Source: Acanthosepion lycidas (lineage: Eukaryota > Mollusca > Cephalopoda > Sepiida > Sepiidae). Taken from it: a DNA stretch of 64,000 bases. Positions 46,575 to 57,846 of this stretch are shown here, one piece after another. A model generated the notes under the pieces. That model was not told where the DNA came from. It did no database searches and saw only the letters and a program-made list of their open reading frames with translations. The stretch lies in the NCBI GenBank assembly GCA_963932145.1, contig OZ010616.1, positions 48,513,401-48,577,400 of the forward strand. Direction: 5' to 3'. The number at the start of each line of letters is the position of its first letter. The stretch's first letter is position 1. Both the position numbers and the translations under genes were made by a program.

Positions 46575-47080
46575 AGGCAAAGATGCAGGTGAAATGGTTG
46601 GCTTCCTGTACTGTTTTAGTAAATACCTGACTCCTCATGCTATCCTCTACCTTTACAAGAGCCAGATCAGCCCCAAAATGGAGTATTGTTGTTATATTTA
46701 GACGGAAAATGTCGATTCGTCACTTTCCAGTCTTCCAGTTCAAAAGCATCTCCAGGTCCACCCTTCAGCATCTCTCTCACAGGCAGGATATGATGAGCCT
46801 CTCTCTGCTCTTTCAGTACTTCCATGGAAAGTTCTCAGACAAACTACATTCCTTGGTTCTGCCAGGTCTAATCTTCATAACTAGGACCCACCATGCCACT
46901 TACATTGTAGCAAACCACCCGTATTTCCTCTGTATTCCATCGGTGTTAAGTATGTTCCACTCAAACAGCTTCTTTTCATGAACAACTGCTTTTTGGAACT
47001 AACTCTCAAGAAGATGTCTCCCTGATCTCTGTAATCTTAACCTGTTTAGAGTTAACCATTATCCCTTCCTATCCATATAA
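46575..47080 (+). pseudogene. CR1-like LINE, RT C-terminal end
   Basis: Plus-strand pieces: AILYLYKSQISPKMEYCCYI ending at a TAG where the family usually has Trp (about 46679); then LQHLSHRQDMMSLSLLFQYF, HGKFSDKL, RTHHATYIV and SMFHSNSFF; then FWN, LSRRCLPDLCNLNLFRVN after a stop. The order and wording match the minus-strand copies at 5730, 9375, 13870 and 27355. No catalytic core is present. A shared 3' tail was not clearly found. Confidence 0.7.
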
Positions 47081-47109
47081 ACTGACCCTTAATGTAACCC
47101 CCTACCTTG

Positions 47110-47680
47110 AGTGGCCACAGGCCTTGTACAGGATAAACCTTACTGTAAAAAGAAAAAAATCATGATTCCATCCTTTTAGTATCTTTCTGGGTGATGAACT
47201 GGTTCCAATAATTGTTATTAGCTTTGAGAGAATTTTGTAGAAACCAAAATAAGTGTTAATCCAAAGGTGCATAATTAGGTGATTGCAGTGGGAATAGTAG
47301 GATATCCCAGCCAAGCTGTACCAATTTCTGCTGGTACATAAAAGATGCGAGGCCTGGCATTATTCTAATAAAAGATGACACCCATCCGATTGGATAATTT
47401 CAGACACTTTTTAATGATTGCTGCCTTTAACTGATCCAACTAGGAGCAATACTTGCCTGAATTCAACATCTGATTTTACAGAAGGAGATTCTAAAACACA
47501 ATGCCTTTCCAATCCCACCAGACATACATCACTTTCTTCAGATGCCTACTAACGTCTGGTGAGCTTAATAGTGGTTCATTTAATCTTCCCTGGGACATTT
47601 TTCACTCTACATTGTTGTAAACAATCCATTTTTCATCATCTGTAATCATGGTTTTAAAACTGTTTCAGTAGTGATATTTT
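47110..47680 (-). pseudogene. Mariner transposase, C-terminal two thirds, inactivated
   Basis: On the minus strand the catalytic region reads MITDDEKWIVYNNVE (first Asp), VMYVWWDWKGIVF, LDQLKAAI, NRMGVIFY, then NNARP where the family has HDNARPH (second Asp now Asn), and SPNYAPLD with HLFWFLQNSLKAN where it has SPDLAPxDYHLF. At least two of the three DDD34D catalytic residues are changed and several stops are present. The closest resemblance I can recall is the SETMAR/Hsmar1 mariner type, matching the termini of the two MITEs in this window. Confidence 0.8.
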
Positions 47681-50390
47681 ATAAATTTCAACTGAAAGTA
47701 GCACTGGTTATTAAATCAATGAATGCTGAATGTTTCCTTATAAGGAAACAGCTAATATTAGTATTACCATTATGATTACCATAGGATGGACTATTTGGAT
47801 TTCTTGGTGTAGAAACACTTTCTTGAATCCGTCAATTACTTGGCAAAGCATATACTTTGAGCAAAGTAAAAACCAGTTCTCATCAAACTTGATAGCCACA
47901 TGTCACAATTGAAATTCTTGGTTTTGCAATGATAAATGGTATTGTTTTACTCTTTTTCCCTGTCCACCATTCCCATATGCTGCAACTATTTGGCAGAATT
48001 GTCTTTGGCTTACCAAAAAATGGTTTTGCTTCAAAAGACACATGAACAAGAAATTGTAAAGAATGGGTGACCTCAAAATTTGTATTGAAAGGTTCATGAA
48101 TAGTATCTTACAGTTCTAATTAATTTTAATTAACTTTGCTTCATTCATTGTAAGAAACAGGTTAGAACCTCTCAGCCAGTTTATGAGTAGCTTTATATGA
48201 TATCGTGCTAGTAGCACCAATTAAAATGTTTAAGGGAACAACATCTCTATATAATGGTCAAGTTCACCTACCTTATAACTACCATGGTCTTTCTGTTACT
48301 CTTTGTCTAATGACAGTTTTGTCTCCATAAGGCAGAAGCAATGGCAGTTGTCCTAATTTTCAAGTGCATGTAAGATAGCAAGGTTATAAGAGATTGGTGA
48401 AACACCCTACAGAGACAGGTTGCTAGGTCAAGAATATTCATGGGGATAGCTACTGTCACCTGCATGAAGTGAATGTGCCACTATTGTCATAAGATTTTAG
48501 CCTTTCTTATGAAAAATGAATTGACAAACTGTACAGTTAAACCTTAAACAACCATCAAGCTTTTTCTGTTGAAGCAAATATCATTTTCATGGATCTGAAA
48601 ATGTACACAGCAACAGTTACAACATAGATGTGATTTTAAATGCTTTGGGCAATACATTTTATGGCAATGACTCAAAGTTTGTATCAAATTCACAGTTAAA
48701 TCATCAATTATTATTATAGTATGTGATTTGGTCAACCTGTGTCAAATAGAGTGCTGTTATTAAGGCCAATGAGGCAGAGTTTGGACTACCATCAAAAGTA
48801 TTCATCAGATGATGAGATTTCTCCTGAAAATATCTCCCTTTAACCAAAGTACCACCTCAAGTCCATCCAGGAAAAGTCAGGAAAAAAAAGAAAATCAGCT
48901 GTTCTCAATGACATCACTGAAAAAAACACCATGCAATTGAGGCAGAGGAAAAGCAAAACAAAAAAAAACTACAAATAAAAAATATTCAGGCAAATCAAAA
49001 AAATGTTCAAATAGAAAAGAAAAAGGTGGAAAATTCGCTAAAAACAAAAGAAAGTGAAAAGTAATAACACTCATAAATCCCCAAATTATGAAATCTTTTG
49101 TTTCATCAGCATTGAATCTGTTTCTAATACAAGGTTTGGGTGATAATTGGGCAATGAGTGCACATTTTGTCAAATATAGGCACATGTCAAATGTGTCTCA
49201 GTAACACAACAGAAATTTCTTTGTCAAAATGTTATATAAGTAATGATTCTGAATTTGACTATTTAATTGTCTAGTACAAGGAATTGAATTAATAATTTGC
49301 TTTTTTGTGTCTAAGATTTGCTTTTGATATTGTTGTGATAACTTATTTTTATTAGTGAAAGATGTCAACAAATTTTTTGCCATTCTTTTCTTATTGTTCT
49401 TTTTCCTTTTTCCATGTTATTACAATGCATCATTAATGTCCATACATTTATGATTCCACTCGTTCCACCAGGTAGCCATTATATTTTTCAAAGATTTACT
49501 TTTTATTCACATACATTTTCTTATGACTGTCAATACATCTGTTTGGTTTAAATTTCATTTTTCTTATGATATATGACAATATATTCACTACACCTAAGCA
49601 AGAAAACCAAGCTGTCCCATCATATTGTACCAATCTACCCAACAGTAATATAGTTGGCTATAATTTTCTCATTGTTTATTTTATATTAAACTTAAATAAT
49701 GATACAAATTTGAACAACCATTCAAAAAGAAGGTCCTTTTGTATGATAATCATTGGTCATATTTGAATTTTAGTAAATTTATTTCATAACAATTTTCAAT
49801 TATGTAACTTAAATATTCTAATGTGCACCAGTTTAACCTAAATAATAATATTTTTGACAAATTCAAAATTATTCAAAATACTCTTTAACTAATCCTGATT
49901 CTCAATTTTAAATCTTCAACATTTAGCATTTAATCTCTTGTTCCTAATACTCATGCAAAGATCAATATATAATAATAGGGACACCTTTTATAAAAAGGAA
50001 AAATTGATCTTATGGATAAGCAAATACATTGTTAAATTAGTTCTATAAGTTATTTAAGAAAAAATGTTCTGTTCTCAAGTGAGTACAGAAAAATTCATTG
50101 TCATAAAAACATATCTGTTAGTATAGGAATATTCATTGTTAGTGAATTAAAAGTCTATATATGTATTCAATGTAAAATGCATACTCCATGAAAATCTTGA
50201 TAAAAGGATAAAAAGCACATAAATGTGAATATCTATGAACAAAACTTATTAAAAATTGCCACAACAACATGAAATCTAAAATTAAAACTTTTAGCATTAG
50301 GTATGTTTATAAATAGAGAGAATGAAATTGAACTTAACACTGAAAATGAGAAAAATATGGATTATAGACAATTTGGGATCATTATGAAAA
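47681..50390. other. Mostly non-coding; mariner-linked repeat at its left edge
   Basis: 47670-47765 resembles 54975-55085, including TAAATTTCA, GAATGTTTCCTT-like and AACA.CTAATATT pieces; it may be the upstream part of the mariner gene. 48150-48500 is less AT-rich but unassigned. 48895-50380 is AT-rich with Phe-rich antisense frames that show no homology. Confidence 0.4.
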
Positions 50391-50394
50391 GAAA

Positions 50395-50690
50395 CTAATG
50401 CTACAATGAATGTTGGACAGCTTCATAACCACCACCATAAAGAGGAAGATGAAACTGTGTGGACATATGAAAAAAGCTATCAGTCTTTCCACTATTATCC
50501 TACAAGGTAAGACCTTAGGCAAAAGAAGCAGACAAGCAAAATGAGCTAACAACATCAATAAATGGACTGGAGAATATTCACAGAGACTTGGATATAGACA
50601 CACAACCAGGATACATGGAGGATAGCTGCTCAGGTGCTCAGGTGCTCAGCTGTGTAACCTATTGCCACATTTTGGTCATAGGACTACAGA
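50395..50690 (+). pseudogene. LINE ORF C-terminal fragment, RTE-like
   Basis: A plus-strand frame reads KMKLCGHMKRAISLSTIILQ, GKTLGKRSRQAK, NNINKWTGEYSQRLGYRHTT, ending with HFGHRTTEEEDND. The pattern RxxxWxGHxxR...GKRxRGRPxxRWxDNIxxWTG...R resembles the C-terminus common in RTE and related LINE ORFs. The Arg/Trp positions are partly lost. An in-frame stop occurs after RQAK. No RT lies upstream. Confidence 0.55.
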
Positions 50691-52750
50691 AGAAGAAGAC
50701 AACGACAACAGTGACAACAACAACACTGAGATTTTTGTTTTAAAATTTGCAAGTAGATATTTTATTTTAGAAAATCTGAAGAGAATTCAAACAAAAGCAA
50801 CAATCAGTTATTTGAAGGCTGTGATGAAAAAATAGCTTTTTAAAATCTCAGGGATATCAAATTAATACCATATCATTTAAGAGTGATTGCTAAGAATAAT
50901 TAAGAGATTACCAGGAATGAAATGATACTGCACACTCATAAAATGTTATATTAAGAGTTTCACAGAAGCTATAATGTATTAAATCATTTCCTATTCAATG
51001 ATCATTTTTATAATAACTGGAAAAAAATCAGCACAATGCCTGGATATCAATAAGAAACTGAAATATCACCTGAAATTCTCTTAACATCCCTGATGAATGT
51101 TTTAACAGCAGTGTTGTAATATGTCACTGCTTTATTCAACATGACCAAGCAAAACACATGAAATGACAAGCAACCTGAAATACTCTTTTGAAGACATAAC
51201 AAACTATTTGGTGAATAGGGAGTGCATAATTTTACTGCATGAAAATCTCCACTCTCATATTACAAAAAAATGATTTTAGTAAAATTTTACCTGTTAAAGA
51301 AATCCAACTTCTCTCTTATCAATAATTATTTTTAAGACCTTTTTGTTACTTGTAAGAAGTTGTCCATTGAGAATTAAAATGAAAAATTCTTCAGAGATGC
51401 CAACTTGCTGTAAAGAAAGAATAACAAGAATAAAAAGAAAGAATAACAAGGATAAAAAGACAAAAAGAAAGAAAGAAAAAATGAAAGAACGAAAGAAATA
51501 ATTACAAGAAAAAAGGATAACAAGGCTAAAATAAAAGGAAAGAAAGAAAAATGAAAGAAAGAAATAATAACAAAGATAAAAAAAAGAATAACAAGGATAA
51601 AAAGAAAAAGAAAAAGAAAAATGAAAGAAAGAAAAAATAACAAGGATGAAAAGGAAGAAAGAAAATTAAAGAAAGAATAACAAGGGAAAAAAAAGAACCA
51701 AACAAACAAAAAATTAAAGAATAACAAGGATGAAATGAAAGAAAGAAAAAAATGAAAAAAAGGAAGAATAACAGAAATAAGTTGCAAAGAAAAGTAAGAT
51801 GAAAAGTAAAATCCAACATGAGTGAGAGAAGGAAAAAGGATAAAATAAAATAAAAACTGTAAGTGGTATAGAGATAGACACGAATGAGAGATATAATGAT
51901 AAAAAAATAAATAGTAAAGATGAAAGATGAAGAGCTAAAAGAAAGATGAGAAAAAGAAGGTGAGAAAGATATAGAAGGAAAGAAAATGAAATAGGTAAGA
52001 ATGAGATAGAAAGAAAAAGGGAGAGTGCTAAAGAGAAAGAAAGAGAAAAAAATGAATGCAAAATAAGAAAATATTCTCACCATCAAGAGATATTTAAGAA
52101 GAAAAAGTGAATTGAAGAAATTTAGGAAAGAAGATGATTGAAAAAATTTGCATAGCATTTTAACCATAGTTCATGCATAAATAATAGTCAGGATTTCTGA
52201 TAGTCTATTGTATTCATTGTAACATCTCTTCAAGAGATGAAGGAGATAAAAAAAAAGAAATAGAATATGAAAAAAAAAAAAGAGAGGGAAACAATGAAGG
52301 AGAAAGTGAGATTAAAGGAGAAAATATGGGAAAAAGAAACACTAAGAAAGAAAAACATTCTTTCTAGTATAAAACAAAAATTATCAGTAGGAAAGATTTT
52401 ACTTAAAAAACTTAACTTGATTAGCAAAAATATTATTATCTTTATTCCATGATTTATTCCAATAAGTATCCAACTCTTAGATGTTTTTATCTGTGCCATT
52501 TGAAGAAAGAAAAAGATGGGAAAATATAAAAATGGAAGGAAAAAGAAGGAAAAGTAATAAAAAGAAAGAGAGGGAAAAATATAAAAAAAGATGAAACTTG
52601 GAAAAGTATTACAAAGAATTAACGAAGTAAGAAAGATATGCAGAAAGAAATGAAAACAAATAATAAGTAAAAATAAAGAAAAAAGTAAATAAATAAAGAA
52701 ATATGGAAGAAAAAAAGAAATACAGAAAGAAGAAATGTTTGAGAATAGTA

Positions 52751-52917
52751 CAGTGTAACCCGGATATAAGAGAGTTGTTGGGACCGGAGACGTCTCTTAT
52801 ATCCGGGTTTCTCTTATGTCCGGGTTTAGTCTAATTTATATACATTAACACAGGCTCTAATTTGGGACCATAGAAAATCTCTCTTATATCCGGGTCTCTT
52901 ATATCCGGGTTACACTG
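52751..52917. mobile_element. TA-flanked MITE with internal subrepeats
   Basis: Terminal repeats CAGTGTAACCCGGATATAAG and the inverse pair perfectly over at least 23 bp. TA duplications flank them (52749-52750 and 52918-52919). Inside, the TCTTATATCCGGGT unit recurs three more times as direct and inverted copies, so each terminus is partly duplicated. The CAGT start and TA target fit a pogo or related Tc1/mariner group. Confidence 0.9.
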
Positions 52918-53999
52918 TATAATAAACAAAGAAAGAAAATGATGATCTATAATAAAGTGGTAGCATTAAAACTGCAATATATAAAAAAGATGCTTATGGA
53001 AAAGTCCTGGAATACATGTAGTAAATAAAAAATATAACATTAAGAAAGCTAATTATATAAATGAAAAGAATCAAAGGAATCAATAAATTAAGAATGAAAC
53101 ATATGAGAAAAATTAAAAAGGAAAGATAGCATAAGTAATTATAACATTAAGAATGTAATATCTAAGAAAGAAAATTAAAACAGGATAACATTAACAAAGC
53201 AATATAAAAAAATAAAAAGTTAAAAAATTGAAATATAATATAAGTGTTTGTGAGTTGATGAAGAAGTGAAAGAAGAAAATAGAGAAAAAAGATTGAATAA
53301 ATTGAAGAAAAAAACTATTAAAAGTTTAAAATGAAAAGGAAATTTACTATTTCATGAAGCAGACAACTCCTTGTTGGAGATTTGTATGGAAAATATAAAG
53401 ATTAAAGTTTACTGTAATTATTCAAATACTGTGAGAACAATTAGCAGAATAATAACATTTCTGTTAAACCCTGAAGCCAAAATGTAGATGAAAAATAGAA
53501 AAAAGTGTAGAAAAAAAAACTTTTAAAATTTTCCATTAGCTTTTGAGCCTTAAATTAGTTGAGTATTTGTTCTGTAAAAAAAAGAATTTCGTAAAAGTAG
53601 TGTGTTAGGAAAAAAGTAAAAGAAAGACAGTAAAAGAGAAGTGAAGAAAAAACAGAGTAAAAAAAGTGATAGACAATGAAATGGTTGGCTGGCAATAAAA
53701 GATGAATAAAGGAAGGATAAGAAAAGAGATATGGAGAAAGAGATGAAAGCACTGAGATAGAGAAAGAAATGTAAAAAAAAAAGAAAGAAAGGGGAAAAGA
53801 GATTAAAAAGTAATAAGAGGATAAAAATAAGTAAGTATGAGAAAAAGTAAAAAAAATAATTCAGGGAAATGGGAATAAATAAAAACAACAAGGGATAAAA
53901 AAAGAAAAAAGAGAATGGTTTTAAAAAAAAAAAGAGAGAATGAGTTTAAGAAAGAAAAGAACAATGTGTTTAAAATAGGATTAATAAGAAAGCTATGGT

Positions 54000-54190
54000 T
54001 CCCAGCAATGTGTCAAATAGCAAAGTAGCCTTGGGTGGCAGCCAGTTAAGGAAAACGTCTCTGGAATCAAATCTATAGAAAAGGGAATGGGAAACCACTC
54101 CACTATCTTTTTCAAGAAGTTATGGCAATTCATGATAGTAAAAATAAGGAAGCTGTGAAGAACCACCATCACCTATTTTCGGAAAAGATA
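54000..54190 (+). mobile_element. Possible SINE or RTE-type LINE tail
   Basis: A GC-balanced island in the purine-rich region contains GGGAATGGGAAACCACTCCA followed by CTATCTTTTTC and AAGAAGTTATGGCA. This resembles the tail shared by several RTE LINEs and their SINEs (a GGxAACCACTCCAGTATTCTTGCC-like block). No tRNA head was identified. Assignment by motif memory only. Confidence 0.35.
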
Positions 54191-54596
54191 TCCTGAAAAA
54201 ATGCTTATGTTTAGAAATGGAATGAACTGGTATATAAAAAAAGGTGTAAGGAGATTTTAGAAAAAAGTGATTTGAAGATAAGAAATGAACATGGGAAATA
54301 TAGTTTATAGATTTAAAATAAAAGAGAAATTAAAAATATCAAAGGAAGAGAGAGAGAGCAAGAAAGAATGTGTACAAAATAATTCTTTGAAATACTTAAC
54401 ATACAAATCTGAATAAATGCATATATACCAAAATTTTCAAACATACAGAACCAATTTCAAATAATAATAATTATTAGATGTATCACACAACATTATCAAT
54501 GTAGACAGTTCTCTTGAAATAGTATTACAGTTCTAAAAAATATATTTTAACTGATATAAAGCCAATATTATAATGTGATATAATAACATTTTTTTA

Positions 54597-54697
54597 TTAG
54601 GTTGGTGCAAAGATAATGACGTAATAATGTCGTTTTTGACGTATTTTTTAACGTCAAAAAACAACATTATTACGTCATTATTTTTGCACCAACCTAA
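54597..54697. mobile_element. Mariner MITE, second copy
   Basis: A 101-bp palindrome beginning TTAGGTTGGTGCAAAGATAA and ending with its inverse, with TA at 54595-54596 and 54698-54699. It is the same family as 2567-2657 with a slightly longer centre. Both keep the ATTATTACGTCATTAT-like inner arm. Confidence 0.9.
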
Positions 54698-54699
54698 TA

Positions 54700-55604
54700 A
54701 TTTCATATCGTTTTGACTTGTCCTTTGACCTTATTGACTAGCACTATAGAATCACAGACAAATAATCATACTAAATAACAGAAACCACATCACTTGAAGA
54801 CTTTCAACAGGAGCAACAGCTAAAATGGATAGCACATATAACTTGAAGAGAAAATTATGATATAATAAAGAGGCTGACATTCTACACTACTTCAAATAAA
54901 AGGTTAGGAAAAGAGTGATAACAACTACTGGACATAAGAAACTTTTTTTTCCTGAAAAATTGTTTTAAGAGAAAGAATTTATAAATTTCAGTCAAAAGTA
55001 GTACTGGCTGCTTGGTCAATGAATGTTAAATGTTTCCTTGTAGAGAAACACCTAATATTTATGTCCATAAAAAATACATAAAAAAAAATAATTATAACAA
55101 TTATCATTAATTCAACTTTCTAAACCAATGAAGATTGGCTATACTTTTCTCCTCTACATACACAAACATAGGATTTTCTCACCGTTGGAAAAGCAATCAA
55201 CATGGACAAGCCGTCAACTCATGTGCCAATGAAAATTTCACCTCTTTTTCCTTTTACAGGACATAATGGTAACATTTATCTCTTAATACTCAACTAAAAT
55301 GTGAGTAAAAAAAACTGCAGACACTTCTTGTATTTTTCAACTAAATTAACTGGACACACATTACATACATCTATAAAATAAACATATGAGAAACACTGTA
55401 TAGACTTTACTTATTCTTTATCTCATCATTCAGTCGGATTCCAATTTCCATATCTGATCAATATTTGACCCAAACTCACAGTTTTACTCAACATTACTGT
55501 CTCTCATGTCTCCAATACCACATAACAACCAAGTAATAAATAATATTCATTTTGTTGGTTCCACATCTTGCTGTTTCTCATTTTAACAAGTATTTTTGTA
55601 TCTA
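54700..55604. other. Non-coding; mariner-related remnant 54960-55085
   Basis: 54960-55085 shares a ~90-bp block with 47670-47765 beside the mariner transposase, so it is probably another mariner remnant. Nothing else is recognised. Confidence 0.4.
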
Positions 55605-56468
55605 CAGGGTATGCTGGGTAAATTGTCACCATTTTGTATTTTTAATTTTGTGCATATGTGTTGTTTGTTTTTGATTTTGTTGACTGCAGAGTAGAAGAAG
55701 GTCAATTGACTTCCTTGAGAAAAAGAGCACCATGACACAATTCACTCTGCCAGAAATTTAGAAATGGCATACTGTACTGCTTGTCATTCACACCGAAAGC
55801 TCCAATACAAACATTTCAGAGTGTTTCAATCTGAGGACAGTGCAGAGGATTTGGAAAGAATTGGATCAGTCTAATGGTGATTACAAAGGCACAGCATCTC
55901 AGAAAACTTACTCTGATCATTCTGATGAGAAAAGAATTCCCAGATTTGTTGGTGAGAGCCACAGACTCAACATGGAGGCCTACATTGAGTGTCTTGAGAA
56001 GGTAGTGCTGCCCTAGGTCAAGACGGGGGCTACCAGAGGACCCTATGTCTGGCAACAGGACTCTGAACCAAGCAGGAGAAACCATTCATGGCTGTCAGAC
56101 TATAACTTAACATCTCCCCTTACATCTGGCTACGTAACTCCCCAGGCAGCAACCCCTTAATTATAATGTGTGGGGCACAGTTGAGCAAGAGACCAATAAA
56201 ACTCCTTATAACACTAAAGATGAACTGAAGGCAAGGATTATGGCAGCATTCCCCAACTTAAAGGAGACCATCCAGAAGAGGGACAGGAGATTCTGAAGCC
56301 ATCTGCAGTCCATGGTTGAAGCCAATGAGGATTTTATTGAATAAATGTAATCTTTAGTATTTCAAGATATTTTTGTGCAATGTTGGTAAATATATCTGTT
56401 AAAAATGAGATATCAGGGTTATTTTCATTTTTGTGTAATTTCGATGACAATTTATCCATCGCACAGTG
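55605..56468 (+). mobile_element. Tc1/mariner-type transposon with internal deletion
   Basis: The left end CAGGGTATGCTGGGTAAATT, then GTCACC, pairs imperfectly with the right end (reverse complement CACTGTGCGATGGATAAATT, then GTCATC). TA flanks lie at 55603-55604 and 56469-56470. The element is 864 bp, too short for a complete transposase gene, and its coding part shows an internal deletion. Confidence 0.8.
55733..56343 (+). pseudogene. Mariner-related transposase with central deletion
   Basis: An N-terminal helix-turn-helix part (ISECFNLRTVQRIWKELDQS, NGDYKG) is followed directly by VGESHRLNMEAYIECLEKVV and RGPYVWQQDSEPS, the segment with the second catalytic Asp. About 130 residues usually found between them, including the first catalytic Asp, are absent. 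The C-terminus has HSWLSDYN, then degraded sequence where the third acidic residue belongs, and ends with NTKDELKARIMAAFPNL and MVEANEDFIE. Several stops are present. The protein is of the long-linker mariner type seen in invertebrates and cannot be active. Confidence 0.75.
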
Positions 56469-56691
56469 TATAAATGTTATTGGGTTTATAATTATTTAGA
56501 GCCAAAAGCAAAGATAGCTATTTTTACGTACCTCGCTACACCATCTTTTTGCATCACAGCCCCTGACTGGCATACCAATCCCAGCCTGTTGAAATCCAAC
56601 AGGCGTTTTACTAATCCCACCCTCGGACATCATTCACTCTCCTTAGCCCTTTCTTTCACCCTCTACAAATAACACAACATATTCATACCAT

Positions 56692-56915
56692 GTGAAACAA
56701 ATTTTTAACATATTTTTTTTAAAAATTAACAACACTAAAACAGAACACAATGCAAATCCCATTAAAGCATCACTAACAGATTTAAATTTGCCATGTTATA
56801 ACCCAAACAACATAAAGTCATGGTTTATACAAATGCAGGCGATTTTCAACAGCAAAAAGATTGTTTCACAAAGAGTACATTACTGCTGCATTGTAGAGAA
56901 ACTGCTAACAGAAGT
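56692..56915 (+). pseudogene. Gypsy gag N-terminal stub
   Basis: The frame reads LTDLNLPCYNPNNIKSWFIQ, MQAIFNSKKIVSQRVHY, CIVEKLLTEV. This resembles the start of a retrotransposon Gag (LPPFxPxxPxxWFxQxExxF...TxFxxVVxxL). Similarity stops abruptly at about 56915, at the boundary of an unrelated block. No downstream gag, pro or pol was found. The ATG is at the frame's start, but the clear similarity begins 25 codons later. Confidence 0.65.
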
Positions 56916-56916
56916 G

Positions 56917-57340
56917 ATGTGGGTGCCAAAGTTGGGCCCACAGAAGTAAAACACGGAACACGGATTAGATGTAAGAAAGATATATTAACAACAGGTTACA
57001 GAGATAGTGTAAGCAGAACTTACTATAAGTTAGTGTCCAACACTGGTAGTCGTACGAGACTCTCACTGTCTCTCTCTATCACTCTCTATCACTCAATATT
57101 TATTTGTATAAATACAAAATGCGGCACAAGGCCTAAAAGGCGGGTGGGGAAGGACGGTCTTCATCTGTCTTAAATCTAAACTTAGCTAGTCGCAGACACT
57201 GACCCAATCAAGCCAACAATATTCCAATCACCAAAACAACACATTCACTCCTACCTTTCTTACTACGTCCACCATAATACCTCAAATTCTCGATGATGTC
57301 CTAACTAGACCCCTTATGTACAATTATTGTTCGTGGGGGG
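56917..57340. other. LTR-like block abutting the gag stub
   Basis: The left edge TGTGGGTGCCAAAGTTGGG, then CCCACA, looks like an LTR terminus (read on the minus strand it ends GGCACCCACA). A TTTATACAAATAAATA element lies at 57100-57115 on the minus strand. No partner LTR was found, so this could also be 3' UTR of the LINE to its right. Confidence 0.3.
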
Positions 57341-57846
57341 AGGGTCAAAATTAACAACTTTTAAAAAATGATCCCCAAATGAATATTTACAATGTGTTTT
57401 ACATATTTACACTAAACTAAACAAAACTGTGTTAGTAATAAAACCCCCCACAAACCATGAATGTGGCAGAAAACATCAGTTCACCGGACGAATCAATGTG
57501 GGACTATGAAGAAATGAAAAAAACATTCATACCTCCAAGCATTCACGCAGGCATACACACATTCATACACAACAACAAATACGAAAAATCACACACACGA
57601 AACGAAAGTCGTCCCGCATCCACCAGAGAACTGACATCACTGACCACCTAACGAGGGAGGGGATGGGGAATTAAACAAAAGAAAAAAAAATAGGGACAGA
57701 AATAAAAGGGACCAATGAGCATGCAAACCCTAGCTAAGTTTACTAGAAAAAAGGGAAAACTAAAAATTCAAAATACAAAAACCTAGTCTAACCTAAAATC
57801 AGGGTGGGTTGCCTATGTTCAACCCTGTTAGGACAAAATTCTGTAC
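57341..57846 (-). other. Probable 3' region of the Tx1 LINE
   Basis: Sequence downstream of the ORF2 stop on the minus strand. No poly(A) tail is clear, so the 3' end of the element was not fixed. A plus-strand 64-codon ATG frame (57457-57651) has no recognised domain. Confidence 0.35.

Larger units (their letters stand above)
51370..54400 (+). repeat. Long purine-rich (GAAA)-type region
   Basis: The plus strand is almost only A and G over long stretches. Degenerate units such as GAAAGAATAACAAGGATAAAA repeat at 51410-51730, and GAAAGAAAA-type runs fill 51950-52740 and 53050-53960. The antisense Phe/Leu/Ser frames of up to 213 codons are a consequence. It is interrupted by a MITE (52751-52917) and a SINE/LINE-tail-like block (54000-54190). 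Confidence 0.8.

Noticed and set aside
51374..52499. Several antisense Phe/Leu/Ser frames up to 213 codons resembling membrane proteins
   Set aside because: They are the complement of GAAA-type purine DNA; no ATG context, domain or splice support.
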